Source of the DNA: Odontocerum albicorne
Lineage: Eukaryota > Arthropoda > Insecta > Trichoptera > Odontoceridae
Assembly: GCA_949825065.1 (NCBI GenBank)
Contig: CATKWJ010000009.1
Span: 434,001 to 498,000 of the forward strand
Direction: 5' to 3'
DNA length: 64,000 nucleotides
Positions 20,930 to 32,129 of this stretch are shown piece after piece; position 1 is the first letter of the stretch; every line of letters starts with the position of its first letter. A model generated the notes under the pieces. That model worked only from the letters and a program-made list of their open reading frames with translations. It ran no database searches and was not told the DNA's origin. A program made the translations under genes and the position numbers.

Positions 20930-22540
20930 TTCAAGTCCAAATTTATTCATGGAATTGCCAATTTTAATCGTTGATAGTCATAATGCAGAAATCACAAAAT
21001 ATTGTGTATACTACTTAGTTAGAAAATATATCAAAATGAATTATAGAAACACAACCTGACACGGTTCACAATAATATTATAATTATGGAAAGTGCCAATA
21101 ATATGGATATTGTACAAAATTCGACTGAACTGATACTCGTAACAAAATCCGAGATAGTATTTAACCATTGATGAAATTATAAGTGATTAAAAAAGGCCAA
21201 GGAGTCAAAATTTCATTAGTGTCGTATTCATATTCAAATAATTCTAATGGACCACTTCAACCTACTAAAAAAGTAAGAAACAAAAGGTTTGACGTAGATA
21301 GTTCTTGTTGGTTCTCTAGTAAGAGCAAGGCAAACAAAGAGAAAGAAAAAATATATTTGGACAGAAAATTGAAAAGAATGGATCATGGAATAATAAAATA
21401 CCGAAGAATGATAAAAAAAACTTTAAAAATGTGTAAATGTAAAGTTTCTGAAAAAGGGGGTCTGGAAGTCTTATTTTATATCGGATAACTACAGAATAAA
21501 CATTTTAAACCAATTTTGGAACTTGAATAGAAGAAAAACGAATGTATGTAGATGGGCTAGTGAAAGTTTTACCGGTAAAAAGACCGAGGGGTAGAACAGA
21601 TCCGTAAAAATCTATTAAATATAAATAAATACAGGTTTATTGATAGCAACATAGTATGTACATAATACATTAAGATATATTTCAAGAAAACATTAAAAAA
21701 ACAGAAGCTATCAAAAGGTCTGGGCTCATCTAATAACATCCCCCCGGCCAATATAGGGCGAGCCCAGCCACGTGGACACCAGATGTTTTTCAGCCCACAC
21801 CCTTGAACATGTAGAATAAGAAGAGAAAAAAACACAGAAAATAAATAGATGACAAAAAAAAATACATTCAAGAGAGAAGATATTAAAAGGTCCGGGCTCA
21901 TCCCACAAACATTCCCCCGGCCTATATATACACCCCACCAATGTAGGGCGAGCCCGACCGCAAGGACATCGGGGGGCTTCCAGCCCACACCTCCACTTAT
22001 CTAGATTAAAAAACAAAAAGACATATGACAGAAAACAAAATAAAAAGTAAACCCACATTAGAGTCGTCTACAAAATATTTTCTAAGAATGATTCTGACAT
22101 ACGGGTATGCAAAACGATGTTTTTGCAAATATTAGATTTAAATAGGATGACAGTATTAAACTGGAAGAAGAAAAGCAGTAGTTTAGAATTTGAAAATGCA
22201 ATTATTGTTAAAAAGAAAGAAAAAAACAACAGGAATTGATTTGTGGAAGCTAATGAGAATCATACCAACTTTTTTAATGAGTTCCAAAAATGGAGTCCCA
22301 TTTCTGCAGAAAAAGAACTTCCAATAATTACTTGTTGCCCGAATGGAGGTCAAAATCAGAAATTGTAAAATTTTTATAAAACCGAATAGGGTACAACAAG
22401 AGATATTACAGCACCTTTCTCCTCTACTTCATTTCACAAACATAATGTGGTCTAAATTTGCATTTTCATGTAAAATTATTCAAACAATGAAAACTGAAAT
22501 AGCTACATCAATCATTATACTTTATTTTTGACTCCGTGAG
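20930..22540. other. unassigned region with short relic ORFs and a 150-bp direct duplication
   Basis: Lysine-rich open stretches on plus at about 21183-21488 (residues such as KKVRNKRFDVDSSCWF) and 22343-22531 match no family I recognise and are probably a decayed transposon protein. Two diverged direct copies of a segment with GGTC(C/T)GGGCTCATC and AGGGCGAGCCC lie at about 21715-21830 and 21890-22030. They are GC-rich and unlike their flanks. Confidence 0.45.
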
Positions 22541-22624
22541 TAATAATTTTCTAGTTGTAATTTTTATTTTATTTTGTATATTTCAAATTCTGTTCCTGAA
22601 TTGTAATTTTCCTATTTTAATGTT

Positions 22625-23418
22625 ATATTGTAAACCAATATGATATCCGTTAAGTGTAACTGTGATACGTAATATGATATCCATTAAGTGTAACTGTGTT
22701 ACGTAATATATCCATTTAGTGGAACTGTGATACGTAACATGATATTTATTAAGTGTAACTGGGATATGTAACATGATATTCATTAAGTGTAACTGTGATA
22801 CGTCACATGATATTTATTAGGTGTAACTGGGATACGTAACATGATATCCATTAAGTGTAACTGTGATACGTAATATGATATCCATTTAGTGTAACTGTGA
22901 TATGTAACATGATATTTATTAAGTGTAACTGGGATACATAACATGATATCCATTAAGTGTAACTGTGATATGTAACATGGTATCCATTAAGTGTAACTGT
23001 GATACTTAATGATATCCATTAAGTGTAACTGTGATATGTAATATGATATCCATTAAGTGTGACTGTGATATGTAATATGATATCCATTAAGTGTAACTGT
23101 GATACATAATATGATATCCATTAAGTGTAACTGTGATACATAATATGATATCCATTAAGTGTAACTGTGATACATAATATGATATCCATTTAGTGTAACT
23201 GTGATACGTAACATGATATTTATTAAGTGTAACTGGGATACGTAACATGATATCCATTAAGTGTAACTGTGATACGTAATATGATATCCATTAAGTGTAA
23301 CTGTGATACGTAACATGATATTTATTAAGTGTAACTGGGATACGTAACATGATATCCATTAAGTGTAACTGTGATACATAATATGATATCCATTAAGTGT
23401 AACTGTGATACATAAAGG
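22625..23418. repeat. 34-bp minisatellite
   Basis: About 23 copies of ATGATATCCATTAAGTGTAA followed by CTGTGATACGTAAT. Alternating variants (TATTTATTAAG..GGGATACG versus TATCCATTAAG..GTGATACG) suggest two- to three-unit higher-order duplication. It ends about 180 bp before a degenerate exon A. Confidence 0.95.
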
Positions 23419-23597
23419 AATAAATAAAAGAAAAAATAAATAAATCCAACTAGCTGTGCTGTTCTGTCTTATGAAAGCTCTCATTTCCGAATATCTATAA
23501 TACAACATATTTTTACGCTTGACCGTGTCAAAGGGTTTAGCATAAATATAAACACAATTTTAGAAAATTATGAATGTGTACAAGTTTAGAGGGAAAA

Positions 23598-23700
23598 GAT
23601 GAATAGTGAGTAACAGATGGGAACTGCAGAGGTGATGTTGAAAGAAGAAAAGGCAGAATGGGGATACTGTAGCAGTGTTCTCCGAGTATGACATAAAAGA
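23598..23700 (+). pseudogene. orphan, broken exon A (module A)
   Basis: Reads GTAEVMLKEEKAE and, after a one-base shift, the remnant of DGDTAAVFPEYD, clearly module A. It has stops and a frameshift. It is on + while the adjacent ZNF gene 3 is on -, so it is a remnant of another copy. Confidence 0.8.
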
Positions 23701-23751
23701 ATCAAATAAATTAATATAGTTTTAACCAAAAGACATAAGTGTATTTAATTA

Positions 23752-23925
23752 CTTGTATTTTTTTTTATCAATCACTATTCATTCCAATTTATGTAACGGT
23801 ATAGATTTTAAAAGATTTTTTTGTACGAATGTCTTCAGACAATTTCCACAGCTGAAGGGCTTCTCTCCAATATGAATCCTGTCATGACATGTAAAATTAT
23901 ATTTTGGTTAGAATGACTTATCACA
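23752..23925 (-). pseudogene. pLTR scrap and degenerate fingers past the gene 3 stop
   Basis: Minus strand 23925-23815 continues the finger array with [39 protein letters not shown]. Two finger remnants are interrupted by stop codons, and a TTA insertion lies just before. The remnant then runs into a 55-bp Penelope pLTR fragment (ATCAATCACTATTCATTCC..TATGTAACGG). Confidence 0.75.
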
Positions 23926-25259
23926 TTATCCACAGCTTAAGTAAGGCTTCTCTCCACTATGATTCCTTTTATGACATTCTAAACTCCTTTTTCTTGAAAA
24001 TGTTTTCTTACAAATCCCACAGCTGTAGGGCTTCTCTCCACTATGAATATTTTCATGAGATTTTAAATGAATTTTTCGTAAGAATGTTTTCTTACAGATT
24101 CCACAGCTGTAGGGCTTCTCTCCACTGTGAATCTTTTCATGAGATTTTAAATGAAATTTTTGTAAGAATGTTTTCTTACAGATTTCACAACTGTAAGGTT
24201 TCTCTCCACTATGATGCCTTTTGTGACATTCTAAACTACTTTTTCTTGAAAATGTTTTCTTACAAATTTCACAGCTGTAGGGTTTCTCTCCACTATGAAT
24301 CATTTCATGAGTTTTTAAATTATTTTTTTGTAAGAATGTTTTCTTACAGATTGCACAGCTGTAGGGTTTTTCTCCACTGTGAATCTTTTCATGAGATTTT
24401 AAATGAATTTTTTGTAAGAATGTTTTCTTACAGATTGCACAGCTGAAGGGCTTCACTCCACTATGATTCTTTTTGTGACATTCTAAACTACTTTTTGTTG
24501 AAAATGTTTTCATACAAATTCCACAGCTGTAGGGTTTTTTTCCACTATGAATCATTTCATGGGTTTTTAAATGATTTTTTTGTAAGAATGTTTTCTCACA
24601 GGTTCCACAGCTGTAGGGCTTCTCTCCACTATGATTCCTTTTGTGACATTGTAAACTACTATTTGTTGAAAATGTTTTCTTACAAATTCCACAGCTGTAA
24701 GGCTTCTTCCCACTATGAATCATTTCATGAGTTTTTAAATTATTTTTATGCAAGAATGTTTTCTTACAGATTCCACAGCTGTAGGTCTTCTCTCCACTAT
24801 GAATCTTTTCGTGAGATTTTAAGTTATTTTTTTCTAAGAATTTCTTCATACAATGTGCACAGCTGAAGGGCTTCACTCCAATATGAATCCTTTCATGACG
24901 TGTTAAATTATGTTTTAGTGAGAATGCCTTGTCACATTGTTTACAGCTGTAGGGCTTCTCTCCCCTATGATTCCTTTCGTGATATTCTAAACTCCTTTTT
25001 ATTGAAAATGTTTTTTTACAAATTCCACAGCTATAAGGCTTCTCTCCACTATGAATCTTTTCATGAGATTTTAAATTATATTTTCGTACGAATGTCTTCG
25101 CACAATATACACAGCTGTATGACTTTTCTCCATTATGAATCTTTGAATGGCTTATTAACTTTTGTTTCATTGAGAACTTCTCGCCACAATGCGCACAGCC
25201 ATAAGGCTGTCTTTTACTATATTTATCTTTATTCAATTGATATTTTGTATCATCTGAAC
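23926..25259 (-). CDS. ZNF gene 3, exon C: fifteen C2H2 zinc fingers
   Basis: Largest array in the window. The acceptor TGTTTTAG precedes 25259. Phase-1 joining gives S-SDDTKYQLNKDKYSKRQPYGC. Fifteen canonical fingers follow, with alternating helices of the types QK(N/I/F)HLKSHEKIH, QKNNLKTHEMIH and RK(S/R)SLECHKRNH, a two- to three-finger periodicity that shows growth by block duplication. The reading frame stops at YLSCG* after an inserted Leu codon. Spliced with exons B (29.2 kb) and A (30.3 kb), the frame is 1,785 nt (594 aa). Predicted nuclear DNA-binding protein, target unknown. Confidence 0.9.
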
Positions 25260-25261
25260 CT

Positions 25262-25505
25262 AAAACATTTGATAATGAAAATAAAAACTCAGAATTACAT
25301 TTTTTTAAATATATAACTAGTAAAAAGTGAGGTCATATTGAGCTTTTTCTAAATAGACTTGTTAAATTACTTTAAAAAGTCGTTATCTTTAATTTTTTAT
25401 AAAGTAAAAATACCACAGCCGAAAGATATTTTTTCTTTAAATTAATGAATTGAAAACAATTAAGTCCATTTCACCTTGCAGAATAAGAGAAAAAATTAAC
25501 TGTAC
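25262..25505. other. intron of ZNF gene 3
   Basis: AT-rich intron start; nothing recognised. Confidence 0.4.
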
Positions 25506-25655
25506 AATACCCGGCGGTAAATAATACACATCGTTTGTAGAGCGTCTTCTCTGTCGTAGCAGTCCAGTATCGTAGTCACGGCGCGGTTAGCGCATCGTGC
25601 GACAGAGACGACGCTCTACAAATGATGTGTATTACTTACCGCCGGGTACTGTACA
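25506..25655. mobile_element. MITE with about 55-bp inverted repeats, copy 1
   Basis: Ends TACCCGGCGGTAA..AATACACATC..TGTAGAGCG and complement TTACCGCCGGGTA. The interior is a short GC-rich spacer (GGCGCGGTTAGCGC). Flanking 8-mers CTGTACAA and CTGTACAT match at 7 of 8 positions, which suggests a hAT-like 8-bp duplication. A second, more diverged copy lies at 31567-31757. Confidence 0.82.
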
Positions 25656-25805
25656 TACTTGTTTAATGCATATTAAAGTTTTAGTAATCGGATTAAAAGA
25701 GTTATTCACTTAAAAAACAGAGATAAAATAGTTGGACCAAGTGTGTTTATGTTAAGCCATAAAAAGTCTAAACATTTTTTTAAAGCATTCAAATATTTAT
25801 TATTT

Positions 25806-26133
25806 TAACCACTTAATGCTAGGGTTTTTTTACACAGAGGGTTTCGAAGAATTTTTTTGTGTTTTATTTTAAGTTTATACACTTTTCAATTGAAACAGAC
25901 CTACGTAAATGAACACAATATCGTAAATACGAAATAAGCAACACAAAACACGACCACTCACAACTGCAGGCCAATTTACAATGAATAAATAAAACGCGAA
26001 CGACTGGGGAGCGTTACACGTGTTAGCTAAAATTAGAATACTGCAAGTCGAGACAAGTGAGCGTGACTCGGGATAGCGGAAAAAGAAACGCATTTGGCGC
26101 GCGAGAGGGTCTCGTTCAAGGGCATTAAGTGGA
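25806..26133. mobile_element. putative MITE, about 325 bp
   Basis: Perfect 11-bp inverted ends CCACTTAATGC / GCATTAAGTGG with TTAA on the left only. No ORF of its own. It abuts the C-terminal end of a Tc1 relic, into which it may have inserted. Confidence 0.5.
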
Positions 26134-26430
26134 ATATGGCTGGCTATAGCTTCTTCAACTTTTTGTACACGTTTTGGCATGGATTCAATAAGATTTTTCA
26201 ATATTTGCTCATCCTGAAACCACACGTTAATAACTGCTTGAATGAATCATCTTATGTTTCATTGTACAGTCTGTTTTCCGGATCCTGACTTTTAAATATC
26301 CCATAAATCTTCTATCGGATCTACATATACCAAGAGTTTCTTGGCCAAAAGGGTAATATTGTTTTCTTGTAAATAGTTAATTATCATCTTAGATTTGTGA
26401 ACCGCTGGACAATTTACAGCATCTTCAAAG
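26134..26430 (-). mobile_element. Tc1-like transposase C-terminal relic
   Basis: Minus strand: CPAVHKSKMIINYLQENNITLL, then VDPIEDLWDIFKSQDP, then WFQDEQILKNLIESMPKRVQ with frameshifts. These match the 'H.S...WL....I..L', 'NPIENLWG' and 'SMPxRVxxV' blocks at the end of Tc1 transposases. Non-functional. Confidence 0.78.
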
Positions 26431-26479
26431 TGTGTGTCTAAGATTTATTTTCAACCTACGAAAGTACGATCATATAACT

Positions 26480-27570
26480 TCATACCAGAAGTTATTGAAC
26501 TGGTTGAATGTTAGAAATAGACGCCAAATTCACATACTGTCTCTATTGTACAATATCTTTAGCGGAATGTCCTTGAAGGACGAGATGATGATAGTAGTTG
26601 TTGGTAAATAAATCAAATACGTCAATTAGCAATGCGGAAAGAGAGAGTGAATGAATCAATGAATAATAATTAATAATGCTTTATTTATCGGTAAGTGGGT
26701 ATTTATACATTTCAGAATGGGCGCGGGAGTGCGCCCGCAATATATTTTTATCTCGCTTCTGTGCGTGCAGAAATGGTCGATTGAAATATTGTAGACATCG
26801 CAAATAGAATTGTGGGTAGACAATTTGTTTACGAAAACGGCGAGATAGCGTGATGCGTTCTCTTTCTACTGTGGAATGTATCGTAAATAGTATTTGTGGG
26901 TAAACAATTTCAATGTTTTGGTATGCAACCTTTGGACATATCCAAAGGTCGTTTCGTCGGTCGTTGACCGTGTGTGTTGACAATATTCAGCGACGACCGT
27001 GGTTCCTACATATCCTTAACTGTCCCGCCACTCCCTCTTATCTAGCCGTAAATTTTCAGCGTCTTTCCAATCATGGATTAGCACTACGCTCAAACAGAGA
27101 TTGTCTATTGGTCTTTCCAGTTCACCACTCCTCTTTCTTTGCGTCGTCCTTTACTGTCCATGCAGTGAGACTTTGGAATCAGTTACAAACCAATATAAGA
27201 CTCGCTCCGTCCTTGGCATGCTTTAAGAAGCAACTGAAAAAACTCTTAATTTCTAGTCGGTAAAATAACGTGTTTCATTCCTGATTTTTCTTTTCCTTTC
27301 CTCTCCACCATCCCGTTTTTTCCTTTCGATTGATGATTCTCCCTTTATATGAAAAAAAAATGTTCGGGTGATTGTCCGTCTTTGTGGGGTTCGTGGGTAT
27401 ATGCTCACGTATGTGTTTATAGATTTTGTGGGGATGGATAGTTATTTGAATGATTTATGCGACCACGTAACTTGCTTCTTTTACTTTTGTATGGTTGGTT
27501 GGAAGAGATTGCCCCCTGGCAATAATCCCACCATATTTTATTTGCAATAAAATTGTTAAATAAAAATAAA
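26480..27570 (+). mobile_element. CR1/Jockey-like LINE 3' end with TAAA tail
   Basis: Plus-strand relics LNVRNRRQIHILSLLYNIF (about 26510-26570) and, after an insertion, an open C-terminus PSYLAVNFQRLSNHG..LALRSN..VFPVHHSSFFASSFTVHAVRLWNQL (about 27020-27263). The 'F..S....RLWN.LP' pattern is the usual LINE reverse-transcriptase terminus. The 3' UTR runs through GGTTGGAAGAGATTGCC..GGCAATAA to a (TAAA)n tail at about 27560-27575. A fragment of the same 3' UTR recurs at about 55990-56065. 26640-26990 is an unassigned insertion. Confidence 0.78.
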
Positions 27571-27689
27571 TAAATATATTCACTTTCACCTGCTCATTTA
27601 TCAATCTCATGTCGGTACACTTGTTCCCATTTATGGAATGAATAATAATCAAAAATAATAACAACTATTCATGAGATTGATAAATGAGC

Positions 27690-27990
27690 TGAAGAAGTTC
27701 AATATAAATGGAGAAGCAGTATTCCAGCAAGATTCTGCACCGTGACACTAATCTAAGGTGATGATTAACTAACTATTCCCAAAGTAACAGTATTACCCTC
27801 TCCTGATATCAATCCCATTGAATATTTATGAGCTATTTTTAAAGCCAGGTTCCAGAAAACGGAAGATGATTGAAGCAGTAATTAACGTGTCGTTTCAGGC
27901 TGATTAAATATTGTAAAACTACAAAAAAACGTATTGAATCCATGCCTTAACATATGCAAGAAGTTATAAGAGCTAAAGGCGGACATATTC
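27690..27990 (+). mobile_element. second Tc1-like transposase C-terminal relic
   Basis: Reads FQQDSAPCHTN, then SPDINPIEYLWAIFKARFQ, then KKRIESMP*HMQEVIRAKGGHIPY with frameshifts and stops. QQDxAPxH and DxNPIExLW are the second and third catalytic blocks of Tc1-family DDE transposases, and AKGGHxxY is the usual end. Confidence 0.82.
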
Positions 27991-28062
27991 CTTATTAAAA
28001 TAATGTATATTTGAACGATTACGAAAATGCTTGAAATTTTTACGGCTAATAACTTCTATACT

Positions 28063-28824
28063 AGATAAAATGTAGCATGGTCTATGTGACTGTTCACAAA
28101 TTTGCCCCAATACAACCTATTAACGACGTTCAGTAATTTTAATTATTTTATCAACTTAAACACATTCACTGCGATATGTATTTATAGAATAGTGTAGAGG
28201 TACTGAAAAATATCATATTTTCGAAACCTTAAAATCTTACGGAAACCTTAAAATCTTAAAATATTCCGTACCATACAAACAAAGAGAATCGAATGACGCG
28301 CAACGGGCATCATCAGCGTCTCTACAAAAAATGTGTTGACGCCCATGGGCGTCTTTAGCAGCGAACGTGTTAATAAAGGCCTCGATTCTAATAAATAGCA
28401 AGTTATTTAGGTAAATACATTGCATAAAACTAACAATGATGACAAATTAATACATCTTGTTACAAATTACCAAAAATGTGGCAGTTTGTTAAAATCAAAT
28501 AATATTTGGTGACGTTCGTCAAAAGTCACTGCGTTAGTCCGCATTGGCTAGGGATGGGGTATACGATAATTGGATTTTCGATTTTTTATACCTAAAATTA
28601 AATGTTCATTATTAGTATTAATTCATAGTGGATCTTGGCCTATTTTTAGATAGATATAAATTATACAATACATTAGAAAGTCAGTATAATGAAAATTAGG
28701 AATTTAAACGTCAGTTTAGAAAAAAGTATTTTTCGATTTATAAAAAAAAACGATTTTACCTCTTCCTTTCGAGACATGACATTTGAAATGTCACAGGGAC
28801 CATCCTACATTTTCTCAAGTATAG
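28063..28824. mobile_element. element X (non-autonomous, about 545 bp) copy 1, with a nested insertion
   Basis: Same family as 32506-33058 and 51720-52262. The ends resemble TACTTGAGAAAATGTAGGAT. Conserved internal landmarks are TTTGCCCCAATACAACCT, GGCTAGGGATGGGGTATACG and GTCAGTTTAGAAAAA. A TTAA MITE interrupts it at 28156-28373. No credible gene. A miniature derivative lies at 31178-31393. Confidence 0.78.
28156..28373. mobile_element. piggyBac-like MITE inserted in element X
   Basis: TTAA at 28156-28159 and 28370-28373; ends ACACATTCACTGCG and GCAGCGAACGTG, related to the CACGTT..TGCGG termini of the complete piggyBac at 12.1 kb. The uninterrupted paralogous site at about 51784-51800 (CAACTTTAATATAAGCC) shows the empty target, which confirms the insertion. 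Confidence 0.82.
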
Positions 28825-29044
28825 TTTCAAATATTTTATCTTTGTTCGCATTATTTTGCACACTGCTGTATAAGACGCAACAAAAGAAAAACAGTAACGC
28901 GGGATACAAAAAGGGTCGAGAGAATTTTCACAATCAATATTGGATCTTTAAGGTTATTTAGCCAAACTTATAAAAGATAATATTATTCAAAATTTAACGC
29001 ATATGTGAAACTACATTAAAAATAAGTCAAATATTCATACTCAC

Positions 29045-29308
29045 TTGAAATTGTAATTGCATGCGTGTCAGAAACATCAACAGTCTCTGTGTTACTGACT
29101 CCAGCACATTCCCTTTTGATATCAACTTCCGGTATGTCAGTAGGAAAATCAGGGAATACTGGCGCAGTATCCTCTTTTACAACATTTTCGCCTTTGATGG
29201 AAAATTTTGAAAACAACTTAACTTCAAAGTAGTCGGATTGATCCTGCGAACTCACAATTGTGATATTGTTTTTATTGAATGTTTCATGAGATGATTGAAC
29301 CGGAATAT
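29045..29308 (-). CDS. ZNF gene 3, exon B (full module B)
   Basis: 264-nt exon between acceptor TATTGCAG and donor A|GTGAGTATG, phase 1 both sides. It encodes N-IPVQSSHETFNKNNITIVSS, then KFSIKGENVVKEDTAPVFPD, then EVDIKRECAGVSNTETVDV. IKGE and IKRE are the two psi-KxE sites. Open throughout. It is the best-preserved long form of module B on the minus strand. Confidence 0.85.
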
Positions 29309-29685
29309 CTGCAATAACATAAAATTATTCAAGTGACTCTTGGAAGAAGATCAAAGCTTTTGTGTTACTGACTTTTGAATGATTTTGACACATTCATTAA
29401 ACAGCAATCATTAAACATAATAAGAAGGATTGAATTTCACATGTCTTTTACTTTAACACTAACATAATCCAGGTATGAAACTAAATAAATAAATATGCAA
29501 TTAAATAATGGACACTGCTGTGTTCAGTTCATTCTTTGACATTACGTCATTGTGATTAGTCAGCATTGGAAGCTACTCGTGTGTGTGCATGTGTGATAAT
29601 TTAGAGCGTCAAGTTGCGTGGACCACCATCGTATTATCCGTGGCAGCACTTGTATTTATTTATCAGATCAGTTCATAAGTTCGTG

Positions 29686-29852
29686 TATATGTATGATTCA
29701 CCATAATTCATATTATATGTTATGGTGAATCATACATGTTATATGTATGATTCACCATAATTCATGTTATATGTTATGGTGAATCATACAAGTTATATGT
29801 ATGATTCACCATAATTCATGTTATATGTTATGGTAAATCATACAACTTAACG
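29686..29852. repeat. tandem array of palindromes
   Basis: Three tandem units of about 56 bp. Each is an inverted repeat of TGTATGATTCACCATAATTC around a short AT spacer. The single-stranded form would make three consecutive 20-bp hairpins. A half-unit recurs at about 30160-30190 next to exon A of gene 3. Confidence 0.92.
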
Positions 29853-29859
29853 TGCCGAC

Positions 29860-30160
29860 TTCAATAAGGGTAAAGGTAGGAAAACCATTTAGACAGTCAA
29901 TCGGAGCGTGGTTGTTATTGCGACAGGATTTTGAGTACTTGGGCTTTCAGGATGAATGACGTGTGGGAAAGATTTGTGTAAGCTCGTGAGTGTGGGTCTC
30001 TTCTTGTTGTTTTAATTTTGGTTGTTTTTGTATTTGTGTTTCTCTGTATTTTTTTGTTTTAATTTTAATTTTCATTCTTATGATTGTATGCGGTATATTG
30101 TGGGATGAATATTTTTGGTCTTTCTGGAGTTATGATATGTGAGGAGTTGAATTTCGCAAA
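29860..30160 (+). mobile_element. RTE-like LINE 3' end
   Basis: Reads FRQSIGAWLLLRQDFEYLG and continues into a 3' UTR shared with 51390-51610 (GGCTT..GTGTGAGCTCTTGAGTGTG, TGATTGTGTGCGGTATATTG). It inserted between the palindrome array and its stray half-unit. Confidence 0.8.
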
Positions 30161-30220
30161 ATGTTATATGTATGATTCACCATAATTCAATATTAATGGG
30201 AGCATAATAAATAAGCTTAC

Positions 30221-30420
30221 TTGAGTCTGTGATAATATCACCAACACGTCTGGAATCTGCACTGGTATCACGTGCACATTCCTGCTTGATATCCACCTCA
30301 TGTATCTTCATATCATACTCGGGGAACACTGCCGCAGTATCCCCATCTTCCATCTTTTCTTTCTTCACCGTCACCTCTGCAGTTCCCTTCTGTTCCTGAT
30401 AATCCATCCTCTTCTATCAC
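30221..30420 (-). CDS. ZNF gene 3, exon A (start codon and module A)
   Basis: Minus-strand exon: acceptor TTTACAG precedes 30420, ATG at 30405-30407, donor A|GTAAGCTT, outgoing phase 1. It encodes MDYQEQKGTAEVTVKKEKME, then DGDTAAVFPEYD, then HEVDIKQECARDTSADSRRV. VKKE and IKQE fit psi-KxE. The spliced frame with exons B and C is open for 594 codons. Confidence 0.85.
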
Positions 30421-30489
30421 CTGTAAACATTTGCATATTTATAATACAAGATTTATTTTTGTTTAGTAAAAAGTTTGAAAGTGAATTCA

Positions 30490-31545
30490 AAGGTTATGGT
30501 TATAGAAAGGAGTGTGGTCAAGTGTTTGCGATGTTTGGGTTAACTCAGAAAAACTGGAGCAGGCTGATATCTTGTGTTATCTGGGCAGTATGTTTGAGTG
30601 TGATGGACGAGTTGACAGCAAAGGTAGACGGAGCACTTAATGTAATATACAATAACTGTGCAATATCAACAGTAGCAAAAATGACAACACATAAGTGTTT
30701 TTTTTTTTTTTTTGGAGTGAGTTGTCTTTGGCCGCCTTGTTTATTACATACAAGGCTTATCAGCACGATTTTATTTTTATTTTTTTTTCCTAGTGTTTAA
30801 CTCTACATGTTATACTTTTGTCCCCGTGGTGCAGTGTATGGGATAGAGAGGAATGCGTCTGCGCACGTCTTTTATGGAACCTATACCGGCATCTGCCTTA
30901 TGACTGCGGAATCGCAGTAAACTCAGTCGGGATGGCCGGCTCTCTGGCCTTCCGATGTGACCTTCAGTCCTCGGCATTATTCCCTGTGTCAGTATCCGTT
31001 GTGTTCATTCTATCCCTTTCATTCATTCTTACCATGACATTGATCGCCGTCTTTATCTAGCATTGAATGGCTTCATAATAATGTGTTGATGCCCACCTTG
31101 ATGCATTAAAGTAACACTTTGACTTGGCAGAAGGATTAAAGTAAGATTAATGCTGTGGAGATGCGTGCACTAAGGAAAATAGTTCAGAAATTCTAGGATG
31201 AGTCCTGTGACAGCTCACAAATTTACCCCAATACAACCTTATGTAATGTATTTACTTAAATAACTTGCCATTTATTAGAATTGAGGCTTATATTAAAGTT
31301 GATAAAATAATTAAAATTACTAAACATCGTTACAAGGTTGTATTGGGGCAAATTTGTGAACTGTTACAGGACTCATCCTTGAATTTCCGAACTATAAGAG
31401 GGTATACAAGTCAGAAATAAAAGGTGCGCGTGAAAGAGTGAAGAATAGAATATTGTGCATGACGAGATGTATGAATATGGAGAAGATGAAAGTCTTTTGC
31501 TATGATACAACAGTTCGGAGATATATTCTCTCTACCTGCCCCGCA
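30490..31545 (+). mobile_element. RTE-like LINE reverse-transcriptase relic, interrupted
   Basis: Plus-strand blocks VNSEKLEQADILCYLGSMF and ECDGRVDSK (30535-30620), then ALNVIYNNCAISTVAKM in another frame. After unassigned sequence with a poly(T) run (30660-31110) come INAVEMRALRKIVQKF (31145-31195), the miniature element X, and VKNRILCMTRCMNMEKMKV (31425-31490). These match the order of thumb/C-terminal blocks in RTE-type LINEs. 30800-31070 has an open frame but no recognisable protein. Confidence 0.7.
31178..31393. mobile_element. miniature derivative of element X
   Basis: About 58-bp inverted ends, AGTTCAGAAATTCTAGGATG..CCCCAATACAACCT and complement, with only about 100 bp between. The interior keeps the element X left end (GATAAAATAATTAAAATTAC). 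It splits the LINE relic around it. Confidence 0.82.
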
Positions 31546-31566
31546 AGGAACAGCGCCTGATAATAT

Positions 31567-31757
31567 AATCGTTAAGTAATACACATGGCTTTGTAGAGCG
31601 TCGTCTCTGTCACACGATGCGCTAACAATCCGGTACGCGACGGAACATGTGTATTAATTACAGAGACGACGCTCTACGAAGGCGAAGTTAGCCGATTATG
31701 GCCGACAGTTCCTTTTTTAGCCCGATGTGTATTATTACTTACCGCCGAGTACTGTAC
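31567..31757. mobile_element. MITE with about 55-bp inverted repeats, copy 2
   Basis: Shares GTAGAGCGTCGTCTCTGTC and ATTACTTACCGCCG..GTACTGTAC with the 25.5-kb copy, but has an extra 40 bp in the right arm (GGCGAAGTTAGCCGATTATG). Confidence 0.78.
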
Positions 31758-31911
31758 ACAGTTTATAATCATACTTGACCCTTTGACATGTACTGACATA
31801 AAATATTGTATATGCCTCTACAAGTCAAAAAATATCTTTATCAAAATACATTAAAAATACTGTTTTTTTTTATAGATACATTCTATAATGATAGCTTCCG
31901 CGAGACACGAG

Positions 31912-32037
31912 TCCCGGCAGCACAGCTTTCCAGTATCGCGAGAGAGCCACACACTTTACAGTGAGACTGCGCCCGAATCGTCCTGCACATCCACGTGTTG
32001 TGTAGAACACCGAGGTGATACGACTTACCGGGGAGTT
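31912..32037. repeat. dispersed repeat, copy 2
   Basis: Second copy of the GC-rich segment at 19555-19682. Confidence 0.8.
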
Positions 32038-32129
32038 AATGTATATTTAGTTTGATATTCAGTATCAAAATCTGCTGTCGCAAATGGAAAGATCGAACCA
32101 TTAATTTAGATGCGTAAAATTTTGATAGT

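Noticed and set aside
21569..22058. Minus-strand ORFs with hydrophobic stretches resembling membrane proteins
   Set aside because: They follow the 150-bp direct duplication and T-rich DNA; two overlapping frames show the same repeated peptide, so they are repeat-derived.
25500..25660. GC-rich hairpin as a possible tRNA or structured RNA gene
   Set aside because: It is a MITE: long terminal inverted repeats, near-duplicate flanks and a second copy at 31.6 kb.
30818..31060. 80-codon ORF with a hydrophobic end
   Set aside because: Lies in an interrupted LINE relic, no homologous copy or motif recognised; a tRNA-derived SINE was considered but no convincing A and B boxes were found.
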